Shown piece by piece: positions 41,604-49,760 of a DNA stretch of 64,000 nucleotides (the first letter of the stretch is position 1; every line of letters starts with the position of its first letter). The stretch lies in the NCBI RefSeq assembly GCF_039534125.1, contig NZ_BAAAUV010000029.1:1-64000 (forward strand), in the 5' to 3' direction. This DNA is from Actinocorallia longicatena (GTDB lineage: Bacteria; Actinomycetota; Actinomycetes; Streptosporangiales; Streptosporangiaceae). The position numbers were made by a program, and so were the translations under genes. The notes beneath the pieces were generated by a model. The model was not told the origin of the DNA. It worked only from the letters and a program-made list of their open reading frames with translations, and searched no databases.

Positions 41604-42773
41604 TCAGTACTCCAAGTGAATCGAGTCTGCCAAGCTCCGCATCTCGGGTGTCAGCGTACGGCGACGGCTAATGATCGTCCCAAGGACATCATGCGCCCCT
41701 CGCTGGTTCTCGATCCACTCAGGGGCGTTTCTCCTGATATCGGACAGGACGTCGAAAGCATCTCCGTACTGGCGGAGGCGCGTATGGGCTTTGGCAACGT
41801 CCAAGCGGTGCCGGTGGACGCTGCTTGCTTTCGACCGGAACTCACTCGCAGGTATCTGCTGTGCGAGCGTAAGGACACGGTCTGGCCTGTCTTCAACCAT
41901 GGCGTTCTCTGCTCTGCGCATCGCCACCTTGATCGGACCGAAGGTCCGCACGAAATCCGATGGGGGCGCGAACTCGCGCCCCAGACCCGCACTGGCAGCA
42001 GCAGCCAGTTTCAGGGCGTCTTCTGCGTCTCCCGGTTGGTTGTTTCGTACAGCAGCAGTCGAGACACGCAACATGAGGCCGCCCCATGTAGCAAGCTCCG
42101 CCATCGTCGCGCGCGAGAACCGGGGCTCAATCTCGTCAGCCCAGCGAGAGGCGAGATCCAACGACTGCTGGATTTGTCCTTGCCGCACGAGAAGCCAGCA
42201 TCGCGTGTTGATTGCCGCAGCGGCATCCAGTCGTTCCGGTGCATCGTCTAGTGCTCGGTTCAGGGCCATGTCAGCCGCTTCGAACTGCCGCACTTGGACG
42301 AGCAGCAATCCAGCAAGGTGCAACGCTCTAGTACGAACGTGCCTGCCCTCTACGCCGAGCGCGTCAGCATCGCGAAGTAGGGCAGGGAGCACGGCGCCAA
42401 GCTCGCTGTACCTGTTCTCAGTGAAGAGCGGCTCAGCGGCTTCCACAGCGGCCCCAAGGCCCGTGGTTGTCGGGAGTTCTTCCGACGTTGACGCATGCCG
42501 ACCGAGCAGGGCGTTATGCACGGACGTCCATCGGCCCATGACATCAACCTTGGACTTCTCATGTCCCTCACGGACGATCAACTCAGACGTCGGTACTCGA
42601 AGGGCAACGGCCAGCTTTCGCAGGGTCTCGACGCGGGTGTCTCCTCGCTCGTTCTGCTCTAGCTTCCGGAGCAGAGAAATCGAGACGCCTGATAGGGACG
42701 CAAGTTCTTTCTGGGTTAGTCCCCGCCTCTTGCGGACGGTTTGGATGCGCTCTCCGAGAGACTCAACTGCCAT
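41604..42773 (-). CDS. XRE-family regulator with TPR-like C-terminus
   Basis: A 389-residue protein: the Cro/C1 HTH is at about 7-62 (LGERIQTVRKRRGLTQKELASLSGVSISLLRKLEQ) and the rest is alpha-helical with TPR-like repeats (AAVEAAEPLFTENRYSELGAVLPALL, ALHLAGLLLVQVRQFEAADMALNRALDD). This architecture is frequent in actinobacteria and may sense a peptide or partner. It is next to the right end of the element; the 15-bp palindrome at 42863 lies 90 bases upstream of its start and could be its operator. Confidence 0.88.
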   Translation of the reverse strand: MAVESLGERIQTVRKRRGLTQKELASLSGVSISLLRKLEQNERGDTRVETLRKLAVALRVPTSELIVREGHEKSKVDVMGRWTSVHNALLGRHASTSEELPTTTGLGAAVEAAEPLFTENRYSELGAVLPALLRDADALGVEGRHVRTRALHLAGLLLVQVRQFEAADMALNRALDDAPERLDAAAAINTRCWLLVRQGQIQQSLDLASRWADEIEPRFSRATMAELATWGGLMLRVSTAAVRNNQPGDAEDALKLAAAASAGLGREFAPPSDFVRTFGPIKVAMRRAENAMVEDRPDRVLTLAQQIPASEFRSKASSVHRHRLDVAKAHTRLRQYGDAFDVLSDIRRNAPEWIENQRGAHDVLGTIISRRRTLTPEMRSLADSIHLEY

Positions 42774-42862
42774 GACCCGAACCCTTCCGGGGCGAGAGGA
42801 AAAGCCCTGTTCAAGCCATCGTAGGCGGGCGTTTGCTCACTCCGCCCTGGTACGGGCGGATT

Positions 42863-42900
42863 CCCCCTCATGGCTCCTGCTAGTGGGAGCCATGAGGGGG
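42863..42900. promoter_or_regulatory. 15-bp-arm palindrome near right end
   Basis: CCCCCTCATGGCTCC (42863-42877) and GGAGCCATGAGGGGG (42886-42900) are perfect arms around TGCTAGTG. It lies upstream of the XRE gene, between it and attR. The GGAGCCA word recurs in the left-end palindrome. It could be an operator or an accessory recombination site. The rest of 42774-43022 shows no gene. Confidence 0.7.
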
Positions 42901-43022
42901 AGCCAACACAGGCAACCGTCGCCCTACGAGTCTCGACGAACACCGATTCACCGAGCAGCGTCCTTGCAGGTCAGAGCGATACCCTCAGACGGGCCTCGAC
43001 TGGCACAGACTGGCCAACGTCA

Positions 43023-43038
43023 GTCGGCGACCGACGAC
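43023..43038. other. attR core
   Basis: GTCGGCGACCGACGAC, one mismatch to attL. Immediately to its right the inverted-repeat element resumes: CAACC at 43038-43042 pairs with GGTTG at 30940-30944 once the integrative element is removed. Confidence 0.65.
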
Positions 43039-43102
43039 AACCTCGCGAGGTGCGTGCCTGGGCGCCGCGCAGTAGGGCAGTTGACTTTGAAACAGCCCCT
43101 AG
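43039..43102. repeat. right arm of MITE-like/IS-derived element
   Basis: It ends in GACTTTGAAACAGCCCCTAG (43083-43102), the exact reverse complement of the left end, with further imperfect pairing at 43047-43068. The MFS gene stop at 43118 follows 15 bases later, so the element sits between two convergent host genes. Confidence 0.75.
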
Positions 43103-43117
43103 ACCCTGGGTCCGGTC

Positions 43118-44287
43118 TCAGGCGTCCGGGGAGGGGAGCCTGCGCTGCAGGAGGATCCCGCCGATCGCCAGCACGATCAGCAGGGGGACCACGAGGAAGG
43201 CGCGGTGGCTGCCGGAGGCGTCGGCGAGGGCGCCGAGGGCGAAGGGCCCGATGCCGACCCCGAGCCCGGCGTACAGGGACGCTCGGGCGCCCGCCTCGTC
43301 CGGCCGGTTGCCCGAGGTCGCGTGCAGCAGCGCCACGCACATCGGGAAGTGGACCGACACCCCCAGCCCGGAGACGATCAGGCCGAGATAGCCCAGCAGC
43401 GGGGTGGTCGCCAGCCAGAACAGGAGCCAGCCCGCCCCCGTCAGCGCCATCGCCCCGACGAGCAGCGGGGCCGGGGGGTAGCGCAGCGACAGCCGGGCCC
43501 CCGCGACCCGGCCGGCGGCGACGCCCGCGGTGAAGGCGGTCAGCCCGGTCGCGGCCGTCGCGGGCGACAGCCCGGCCTGGTCGGCGAAGAGCTTCGCGCC
43601 CCACAGGTTGAAGCAGAACTCCACCGCGGCGGCGCAGAACAGCACGGCCCCGGCGAGCTGGAAGCGCGGGCCGAAGGGGACGCGGGCGCCGGAGGGGCGC
43701 TCGGGCATGGGCACGTCCTTCACCCAGTGCCGGCCCAGCGCGGCGGCCACCACGACGGTCATCAGCGGGGTCACGAGCATCGCGGCCCGCCAGCTCGCGG
43801 ACGTCCCGGCCAGGACGCTCAGCAGGAAGGTCGCGCCGATCCCGACCGCGACCGCGACGGCGTTGGCCTCACTGATCGCCGAGCGCCCCGCGGACTCGCT
43901 GTGGTGGTCGGTGAGCGCGGCCATCCCCGAGTAGAGGGCCAGGGATCCGGCGTAGCTGGCGACGGTGAATCCCGCCAGGGTCACCGGGAGGACGGGCCAG
44001 GCGATGATCGTGAGCACGGCGAGGTCCATGACCGCGAGCCCGGTCCAGGTGACCCTGCGGCGGCCGTACCGGCGGGCCAGCGAGGGCAGGCTCAGGCCGC
44101 AGGCCACCCCGCCGATCGCCAGGGCCGTCCCGTGCAGCCCCGCGACGGCCTGCGAGGTGTCCTGCTCGATGCGGAGCAGCGGAAGGGCGGCGCTCAGTCC
44201 GTAGAGCATCGTGGCGAACGTCGACATCTGCAGATAGACCAGCCAGGTGGCCGGATCTCGCACCAGGCCACTGGTTCGCACGGACAC
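43118..44287 (-). CDS. MFS transporter
   Basis: A 389-residue major facilitator with twelve predicted helices. Motif A-like loops are LARRYGRRRVTW between helices 2 and 3 and RVAGARLSLRYPP in the second half. It is likely a small-molecule exporter. I choose the GTG at 44287 with GGGGAG 6 bases upstream; an ATG at 44323 lacks one. A palindrome TTATG-A-CATAA lies just upstream of the start and may be an operator. Before the MITE and integrative element arrived it would have been convergent with tetR. Confidence 0.88.
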   Translation of the reverse strand: MSVRTSGLVRDPATWLVYLQMSTFATMLYGLSAALPLLRIEQDTSQAVAGLHGTALAIGGVACGLSLPSLARRYGRRRVTWTGLAVMDLAVLTIIAWPVLPVTLAGFTVASYAGSLALYSGMAALTDHHSESAGRSAISEANAVAVAVGIGATFLLSVLAGTSASWRAAMLVTPLMTVVVAAALGRHWVKDVPMPERPSGARVPFGPRFQLAGAVLFCAAAVEFCFNLWGAKLFADQAGLSPATAATGLTAFTAGVAAGRVAGARLSLRYPPAPLLVGAMALTGAGWLLFWLATTPLLGYLGLIVSGLGVSVHFPMCVALLHATSGNRPDEAGARASLYAGLGVGIGPFALGALADASGSHRAFLVVPLLIVLAIGGILLQRRLPSPDA

Positions 44288-44406
44288 CAAGAACTCCCCG
44301 CCAGTTATGACATAAATCGACAAAAGGTATCACGCTGGCCGTCCTCACTCACCGTCACCACCGCTAAGATCAACTCGCCACAGGGCATCCGATCGGGGGA
44401 GCGGAC

Positions 44407-45147
44407 ATGCAGGTCAGCAGAGGTTCGGCGGTCGCCGTCGCGGGAGGTGCGGCCGTCGCCGCCGTCCTGGGATGGATCGCGATCCGTCCCACCGAGCCGA
44501 GGCCCGTCGCCGCCGGATCACCGGCCGTCCGGGCGCCGGCCGTGGTGCCCGAGCCCACCAGAACCCAGCGCGTCCGCACCGTCAACGGGCGCCGCCAGCC
44601 GCCCGTCGTGCGGGCGCCCGAGTCGGCCTCCGGCCGCTACCGGACCGTTCCCGGCGGTGACCCGGCCCCGCGCGGCCCCGGCCGGACCGTCCGCTACCTC
44701 GTCGAGGTCGAGCGCGGCCTGCCGTTCGATCCCGAGGAGTTCGCCGCGGCGGTCCACGCGACCCTGACCGACCCGCGCGGCTGGGGCGAACGCTTCCAGC
44801 GGGTCGCCCGCGGGCCCGTCGAGATCCGCGTCTCGCTCAGCAGCCCCGCCCTGGCCCGCTCCCGCTGCCTCCCCCTCGACGTCGGGCTGAGCCTGTCGTG
44901 CTGGCAGCACGGCCGGGCCGTGATCAACGCCGACCGGTGGGGGAGCGGGGCGCCGAGCTACGGCCGCGACCTGGCCACCTACCGCGAGTACGTCATCAGC
45001 CACGAGGTCGGGCACGGACTCGGCCACGGCCACACCACCTGCCCGCGGCGCGGCGCGCCCGCCCCCGTGATGGTCCAGCAGACCAAGTCGCTGTACGGCT
45101 GCCGCCCCAATCCCTGGCCGCACCGGACGGCTCGTATCGATCGCTGA
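44407..45147 (+). CDS. DUF3152 zincin-like protein
   Basis: A 246-residue protein. An N-terminal membrane anchor or signal (AVAVAGGAAVAAVLGWIAI) and a Pro/Arg-rich linker lead to a DUF3152 domain (about 90-240). The metzincin-type zinc motif HEVGHGLGHGH is complete, followed by PVMVQQTKSLYGCRPNPWP. It is presumably an extracellular metalloprotease-like protein; its substrate is unknown. Confidence 0.9.
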   Translation: MQVSRGSAVAVAGGAAVAAVLGWIAIRPTEPRPVAAGSPAVRAPAVVPEPTRTQRVRTVNGRRQPPVVRAPESASGRYRTVPGGDPAPRGPGRTVRYLVEVERGLPFDPEEFAAAVHATLTDPRGWGERFQRVARGPVEIRVSLSSPALARSRCLPLDVGLSLSCWQHGRAVINADRWGSGAPSYGRDLATYREYVISHEVGHGLGHGHTTCPRRGAPAPVMVQQTKSLYGCRPNPWPHRTARIDR

Positions 45148-45183
45148 GGTAGCGATCTTCGTTGAGCGGGTAATAGGCGGAGC

Positions 45184-45918
45184 ATGCGTGTACTCGGAAT
45201 CGATGTCGGCGGCACCGGAATCAAGGGCGCACCGGTGGACCCGGCCACAGGAGAACTGGTCGAGGAGCGGCTCAAGCTCCCGACCCCACGGCCCGCCGCC
45301 CCCCGCGCCGTCGCGAAGGTGGTGGCCGAGGTCGCCTCCCACTTCGGGGAGAGCGGCCCGGTGGGCGTCACCTTTCCCGGGGTGGTGATCGGCGGGGTGG
45401 TGCACAGCGCCGCGAACGTCGACCCGTCCTGGCTGGGGGTCGACGCGCAGGAGCTGTTCGGGGAGGCCCTCGGCCGCGAGGTCCGCGTCTGCAACGACGC
45501 CGACGCCGCGGGCCTGGCCGAGATGCGTTACGGCGTCGGCCGGGACGTCCAGGGGCTGGTCATCATGACCACGCTCGGCACCGGCATCGGGAGCGCGCTG
45601 TTCATCGACGGCGTCCTGGTCCCCAACACCGAGCTCGGCCATCTGGAGATCCGCGGCAAGGAGGCCGAGAAGCGCGCCTCGGAACTGGTGCGCGAGTCCC
45701 ATGACCTGAGCTGGGAGGAGTGGGCCGACCGGCTGAGCGAGTACTTCCGCACCCTCGAGGCGCTGTTCTCGCCCCAGCTGATCATCATCGGCGGCGGGGT
45801 CAGCAAGAAGAGCGAGAAGTTCCTGCCCCTGCTCGAACGCCTGCGGGCGCCGATCGTCGCCGCGGCGATGCACAACAACGCCGGGATCGCCGGAGCGGCC
45901 CTGTACGCCACCGGCTGA
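45184..45918 (+). CDS. ppgK: polyphosphate glucokinase (ROK family)
   Basis: A 244-residue ROK kinase. The phosphate-binding motif is GIDVGGTGIKGAPV, the glucose site CNDADAAGLAEMRYG holds the catalytic Asp, and TTLGTGIGSALFIDG and ELGHLEI follow. The zinc-finger cysteines of other ROK proteins are absent, as is normal for PpgK. It phosphorylates glucose using polyphosphate (and often ATP) in the cytosol. Length and motifs match the actinobacterial enzyme. A strong hairpin follows. Confidence 0.95.
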   Translation: MRVLGIDVGGTGIKGAPVDPATGELVEERLKLPTPRPAAPRAVAKVVAEVASHFGESGPVGVTFPGVVIGGVVHSAANVDPSWLGVDAQELFGEALGREVRVCNDADAAGLAEMRYGVGRDVQGLVIMTTLGTGIGSALFIDGVLVPNTELGHLEIRGKEAEKRASELVRESHDLSWEEWADRLSEYFRTLEALFSPQLIIIGGGVSKKSEKFLPLLERLRAPIVAAAMHNNAGIAGAALYATG

Positions 45919-45925
45919 GCCGGAT

Positions 45926-45955
45926 CCGAGCCGCGACGGCCCCGTCGCGGCTCGG
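45926..45955. terminator. bidirectional hairpin between ppgK and marR
   Basis: CCGAGCCGCGACGG (45926-45939) and CCGTCGCGGCTCGG (45942-45955) are perfect 14-bp arms around CC. It sits 7 bases after the ppgK stop and 28 bases before the convergent marR stop. Confidence 0.85.
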
Positions 45956-45983
45956 TCGCCGAAGCCCGTTGCCGAAGCCCGTC

Positions 45984-46469
45984 TCAGTCGGGCGGGCGGG
46001 CGGCGACGATCCCGCGGAGCATCTCGGTGAGCGCCCTGCGGTCGGAGAGGGACAGGCCCGCGAACCACTGCTGCTCGCGGACCGCCTGGTGGGCGAAGGC
46101 CTCGGCGACGGCCGTCTCGCCCTTCGCGGTGAGGGCGATGGTGATCGCCCGGCCGTCGGTCGCCGATCTGCGGCGCTCGGCGAAGCCCTCACGCTCCAGG
46201 GTGTTCACCGCGTTGGTCACGGCCGAACGGCTCATCACCGACAGCTCCGCCAGCCTGGCCGGCATCGTCGGGCCCAGCAGCCAGAGCTTGAACATCAGCC
46301 GGAATCCCGGCAGCGTCAGCCCACGCGGCCGGTGGATCGCCGACTCCAGATCGTTGATCATCAGATAGGCGGCGTGCAGCAGGTTGTAGGCCAGCGAGAA
46401 CGTCTCGACGTCGGCGCCGGGAACCCGCTCGGGCAGCCCCCGCCGGGCCATCTCCTCGTACTTCTCCAT
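45984..46469 (-). CDS. MarR-family regulator
   Basis: A 161-residue winged-helix protein: LGPTMPARLAELSVMSRSAVTNAVNTLEREGFAERRRSATDGRAITIALT is the HTH and wing. It is divergent from the flavin monooxygenase gene and the gap carries an 18-bp dyad. The usual logic would be repression of the monooxygenase-hydrolase pair, relieved by a phenolic or similar ligand. Confidence 0.93.
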   Translation of the reverse strand: MEKYEEMARRGLPERVPGADVETFSLAYNLLHAAYLMINDLESAIHRPRGLTLPGFRLMFKLWLLGPTMPARLAELSVMSRSAVTNAVNTLEREGFAERRRSATDGRAITIALTAKGETAVAEAFAHQAVREQQWFAGLSLSDRRALTEMLRGIVAARPPD

Positions 46470-46496
46470 TGCGCCCCCGGGTCGTTCTGCCCCATA

Positions 46497-46514
46497 TTGT
46501 TACGGCCATAACAA
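46497..46514. promoter_or_regulatory. MarR-type dyad TTGTTA-N6-TAACAA
   Basis: Perfect 6-bp arms around CGGCCA in the 65-bp gap between marR and the monooxygenase gene. It overlaps a -10-like TATTGT at 46495-46500 on the plus strand. Size and position fit a MarR dimer site. Confidence 0.65.
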
Positions 46515-46534
46515 GTGACCGTGCGGGAGCAGGG

Positions 46535-48166
46535 ATGCGGATCATCATCGCAGGAGCCGGGATCGGCGGCCTCACCACCGCGCTGAGCCTCCACGCCGCC
46601 GGGATCACCGACGTCGTCGTCGACGAGGCCGTCCCCGAGCTGAAGCCGCTGGGCGTCGGCATCAACCTCCTGCCGCACGCCGTCCGCGAGCTCACCGAGC
46701 TCGGCCTCGCCGACCGGATCGCCGCCATCGCCGTCCCCGTCACCGAGCTCCTCTACGCCAACGGGCTCGGCCAGGTGATCTCCCGTGAGCCGCGCGGCAC
46801 GGCCGCCGGATACCGCTGGCCGCAGTACGCGGTGCACCGGGGCCTCCTGCAGATGCTGCTCCTCGAGGCCGTCCGGGAACGGCTCGGTCCCGGGGCGGTG
46901 CGGTGCGCGAGCCCGGTCACCTCCCTCGACCACGACGCCGACCTGCTGGTGGGCGCAGACGGCATCCGCTCGTCGATCCGCGCGGCCCTGCACCCGGGCG
47001 AGGGCCCGCCGCTGTGGAACGGGCTCACCCTGTGGCGCGGCACGACCAGGGCCGCCCCGTTCCTGACCGGCCGGAGCATGGTCATGTCCGGCGACGGCAC
47101 CCGCAAGTTCGTCGCCTATCCGATCTCCGCCCCGGACGCCGACGGCCGTGTCCTGCTCAACTGGATCGCCGAACAGCCCACCGAGGGGGCCGAGGCCACC
47201 GGCGACTGGAACCGCGCGGCCGATCCCGCCGAGGTCGCCGCCCGCTTCGCCGACTGGGACCTCGGCTGGCTCGACGCCCCGGGCCTCATCGCCGCGGCGA
47301 AAGACGTCTACGAGTACCCGATGGTCGACCGCGACCCGCTGCCCCGCTGGACCCGGGGCCGCGTCACCCTCCTCGGCGACGCCGCCCACCCGATGTACCC
47401 CGTGGGATCCAACGGCGCCTCCCAGGCGATCATCGACGCCCGGGTCCTCGCCCACGCCCTCGCCACCGGCGGAGGCCCGCAGGCCTACGAGGAAGAACGC
47501 CGCGAGGCCACCGCCGCGATCGTCCACGCCAACCGCGGCCTCGGCCCCGAGACCGTCCTGGCCCTCGCCGGGGAACGGGCCCCGCACGGCTTCGACGACA
47601 TCGAACGGGTCATCCCGCGCGCCGAACGCGAGGAGATCTCCCTGCGCTACAAGCGCCTCGCCGGATTCGACCCCGCCGCGCTCAGCGAGCGGCCCTCCTG
47701 GACCGTCCGCCCGGCGCCCGCCCTGGAACGCCTCGCGACCTTCCGGGTCACGCTCGACCCCGTCCTCGCCCTCGGCCGCACCCCGTGGGGAGAGCGGAAG
47801 GTCATCGGCATCACCGGCGGCTCCTTCGACGGTCCCCGGCTGACCGGGACCGTTCTGCCCGGAGGGGCCGACTGGCAGGTCGTCCACGACGACGGAGCCG
47901 CGAGCATCGACACCCGCTACACCCTGCGCACCGAGGACGGAGCCCTCATCTACCTCCAGACCAGGGGCCACCGGCACGGCCCCGAGGAGGTCATGGAACG
48001 GCTCGCCCGCGGCGAGGACGTCGACCCCGGCGACTACTACTTCCGGCTCGTCCTGACCTTCGAGACCGCCCACCCCGGCTACGCCTGGCTTGGCAGGACG
48101 GTGGCCGTCGCCACCGGCCGCCGCGAGGCCTCCGCCGTCGTCTACGACGCCTACACCCTGAGCTGA
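46535..48166 (+). CDS. FAD-dependent monooxygenase fused to DUF3237
   Basis: A 543-residue two-domain protein. Residues 1 to about 385 are a PHBH-type flavin monooxygenase: GAGIGGLTTALSLHAAG binds FAD, LVGADGIRS is the DG motif and GRVTLLGDAAHPMYPVGSNGASQAI is the GD motif. From about residue 395 a DUF3237 domain follows (LERLATFRVTLDPVLALGRTPWGERKVIGITGGSFDGPRLTGTVLPGGADW...YFRLVLTFETAHPGYAWLGRTVAV), usually a separate 150-residue protein. It should hydroxylate an aromatic or related substrate; the DUF3237 part may bind it. The ATG at 46535 has GGGAG upstream. The hydrolase gene starts 9 bases downstream. Confidence 0.9.
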   Translation: MRIIIAGAGIGGLTTALSLHAAGITDVVVDEAVPELKPLGVGINLLPHAVRELTELGLADRIAAIAVPVTELLYANGLGQVISREPRGTAAGYRWPQYAVHRGLLQMLLLEAVRERLGPGAVRCASPVTSLDHDADLLVGADGIRSSIRAALHPGEGPPLWNGLTLWRGTTRAAPFLTGRSMVMSGDGTRKFVAYPISAPDADGRVLLNWIAEQPTEGAEATGDWNRAADPAEVAARFADWDLGWLDAPGLIAAAKDVYEYPMVDRDPLPRWTRGRVTLLGDAAHPMYPVGSNGASQAIIDARVLAHALATGGGPQAYEEERREATAAIVHANRGLGPETVLALAGERAPHGFDDIERVIPRAEREEISLRYKRLAGFDPAALSERPSWTVRPAPALERLATFRVTLDPVLALGRTPWGERKVIGITGGSFDGPRLTGTVLPGGADWQVVHDDGAASIDTRYTLRTEDGALIYLQTRGHRHGPEEVMERLARGEDVDPGDYYFRLVLTFETAHPGYAWLGRTVAVATGRREASAVVYDAYTLS

Positions 48167-48175
48167 GGAGCCCGC

Positions 48176-49756
48176 ATGAGCCGCACCCCCCTCCGCGTGA
48201 CCACCGTCCACGGCCAGCCGGTCACCATGCGCGACGGCACGGTCCTGCGCGCCGACCTCTACCGCCCCGACGACGACGCCACCCACCGCACCGTGCTGGT
48301 CCGCTCCCCCTACGGGGAACGCACCGCGCGCTCCCTGCCGATCATGCCGATGCTCGACGCGGGCCTCGCCGTGATGTTCCAGCACTGCCGGGGCCGCGGA
48401 GACAGCGACGGGACCTTCGCGCCCTGGGTGCACGAGGGCCCCGACGGGGCCGACACCGTCGACTGGATCACCGCCCAGCCCTGGTCGAACGGCGAGGTCG
48501 CCGCCACCGGCGTCTCCTATCTCGCCGGATGCGCCCTGCAGGTGGCCGCCGCACGGCCCGGTCAGGTCAAGGCCGTGGCCGCGACCATGACCCCGCATGA
48601 CTTCTACGACGGCCTGACCTACCACGGCGGCGCGCTCGCCCTGGCCTCCGCTCACTACTGGAGCGCTCTGCAGGGGCTGCTCGGCGCCGTCCACGCCGCC
48701 GGACAGGGCGACGCTTCGGCCTACGAGCTCATCGGGGCGCAGTTTCCGCTCCTGGCCGACGGCGCCGCGGCCGCCGAGGTCCCGCCGCTCCGCGACGCAC
48801 GGGTCGCCGGGGCGTTCCCCTTCTGGCGCGAGTGGGTGGACCACCCCGAACGCGACGCCTACTGGCGGGAGCTCGCCGAGTCGCTCCCGCACGATCGGAT
48901 CACCGCATCCGTGCTGCACACCGCCGGCTGGTTCGACGTGTTCCTCAAGGGGACCCTGGAGAATTACCGGCGGATCCCCGGCGGAGGCCTCGTCATCGGC
49001 CCGTGGACCCACCTCACCCAGGACGTCTCCGCGGGAGAGCTCCTGTTCGGCGCCGCCGCGTCCGCTCAGATGGCGATGCTGGAGGAGATCCAGATCGGCC
49101 GGCTCGCCGGACGTCCCGACGCGGGGCCGCCCGTCCGGATCTTCGTCATGGGCGCGAACGTGTGGCGCGACGAGGAGGCCTGGCCCCCGGCCCGCGCCGA
49201 GCGGCAGCGCTTCCACCTGCACCCGGACGGCCTGCTGTCGCGCGAAGCCCCGACCGCGGACGCCGCGCCCACCCGCTTCCCCCACGACCCGGACCGGCCG
49301 GTCCCGACCCACGGCGGCCCGCTCCTCACCCCGGACCCGCGCAACGTCGGCCCCCGCGACCAGCGCGCGAACGGTCCCCACCCGGGCGTCGTCACCTTCA
49401 CCACCGCCCCGCTCGAGCACGACGTCGAGGTCACGGGCCCGGTCTCCGCCACCCTGCACGGCACGACCACGGCCGCGGGCGCCGACTGGACGGTCAAGCT
49501 CGTCGACGTGTGGCCCGACGGCCGCGAGATGAGCGTCATCGACGGCATCCTCCGCTCACCCGCGGCCGACCACGTCCACGAGGTCGACCTCGTCGCCACG
49601 AGCCAGCTCTTCCCGGCCGGCCACCGCATCCGCGTCGAAATCGCCGGCTCCAACCATCCCCGCTTCGACCTGCACCCCTGCCTCGAACCCGCCGAGCAGA
49701 CCCTCTTCCACGACTCCGCCCGCCCCTCCTTCATCACCCTCCCGGTGATCCCCTAG
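48176..49756 (+). CDS. CocE/NonD family hydrolase
   Basis: A 526-residue X-Pro dipeptidyl-peptidase-type alpha/beta hydrolase. The nucleophile Ser is in ATGVSYLAG, the Asp in TAGWFDVFLKG and the His in GPWTHLTQ; a jelly-roll C-terminal domain follows (VTFTTAPLEHDVEVTGPVSATLH, HRIRVEIAGSNHPRFDLHP). It hydrolyses esters or amides; the natural substrate is unknown. It forms an operon with the monooxygenase-DUF3237 gene, suggesting oxidation followed by hydrolysis in one pathway. Its end is four bases from the convergent zinc-ribbon gene. Confidence 0.93.
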   Translation: MSRTPLRVTTVHGQPVTMRDGTVLRADLYRPDDDATHRTVLVRSPYGERTARSLPIMPMLDAGLAVMFQHCRGRGDSDGTFAPWVHEGPDGADTVDWITAQPWSNGEVAATGVSYLAGCALQVAAARPGQVKAVAATMTPHDFYDGLTYHGGALALASAHYWSALQGLLGAVHAAGQGDASAYELIGAQFPLLADGAAAAEVPPLRDARVAGAFPFWREWVDHPERDAYWRELAESLPHDRITASVLHTAGWFDVFLKGTLENYRRIPGGGLVIGPWTHLTQDVSAGELLFGAAASAQMAMLEEIQIGRLAGRPDAGPPVRIFVMGANVWRDEEAWPPARAERQRFHLHPDGLLSREAPTADAAPTRFPHDPDRPVPTHGGPLLTPDPRNVGPRDQRANGPHPGVVTFTTAPLEHDVEVTGPVSATLHGTTTAAGADWTVKLVDVWPDGREMSVIDGILRSPAADHVHEVDLVATSQLFPAGHRIRVEIAGSNHPRFDLHPCLEPAEQTLFHDSARPSFITLPVIP

Positions 49757-49760
49757 ACGC

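Larger units (their letters stand above)
30946..43038. mobile_element. integrative element, about 12.1 kb
   Basis: The segment is bounded by 16-bp direct repeats, has the integrase at its left edge, lower GC than both flanks and typical accessory cargo: Int, Xis-like protein, VirD4/TraD-like ATPase, replication-relaxation protein, GntR/UTRA, HATPase, XRE. It interrupts a short inverted-repeat element instead of a tRNA gene. No RepSA-type or other recognised replication initiator and no classical relaxase were seen, so autonomous replication is not shown. Transfer may rely on the VirD4/TraD-like ATPase or on a helper. Confidence 0.85.

Noticed and set aside
30858..43102. The whole 12.2-kb segment as one transposon with 20-bp terminal inverted repeats
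   Set aside because: No transposase lies inside, while an integrase and internal direct repeats are present. The inverted ends pair better as a short element split by a later integration.
46361..49459. A 1032-codon minus-strand open frame opposite the monooxygenase and hydrolase genes
   Set aside because: It has the Gly/Val/Asp-rich composition of a high-GC shadow and no domain, whereas the plus strand encodes two recognisable enzymes.
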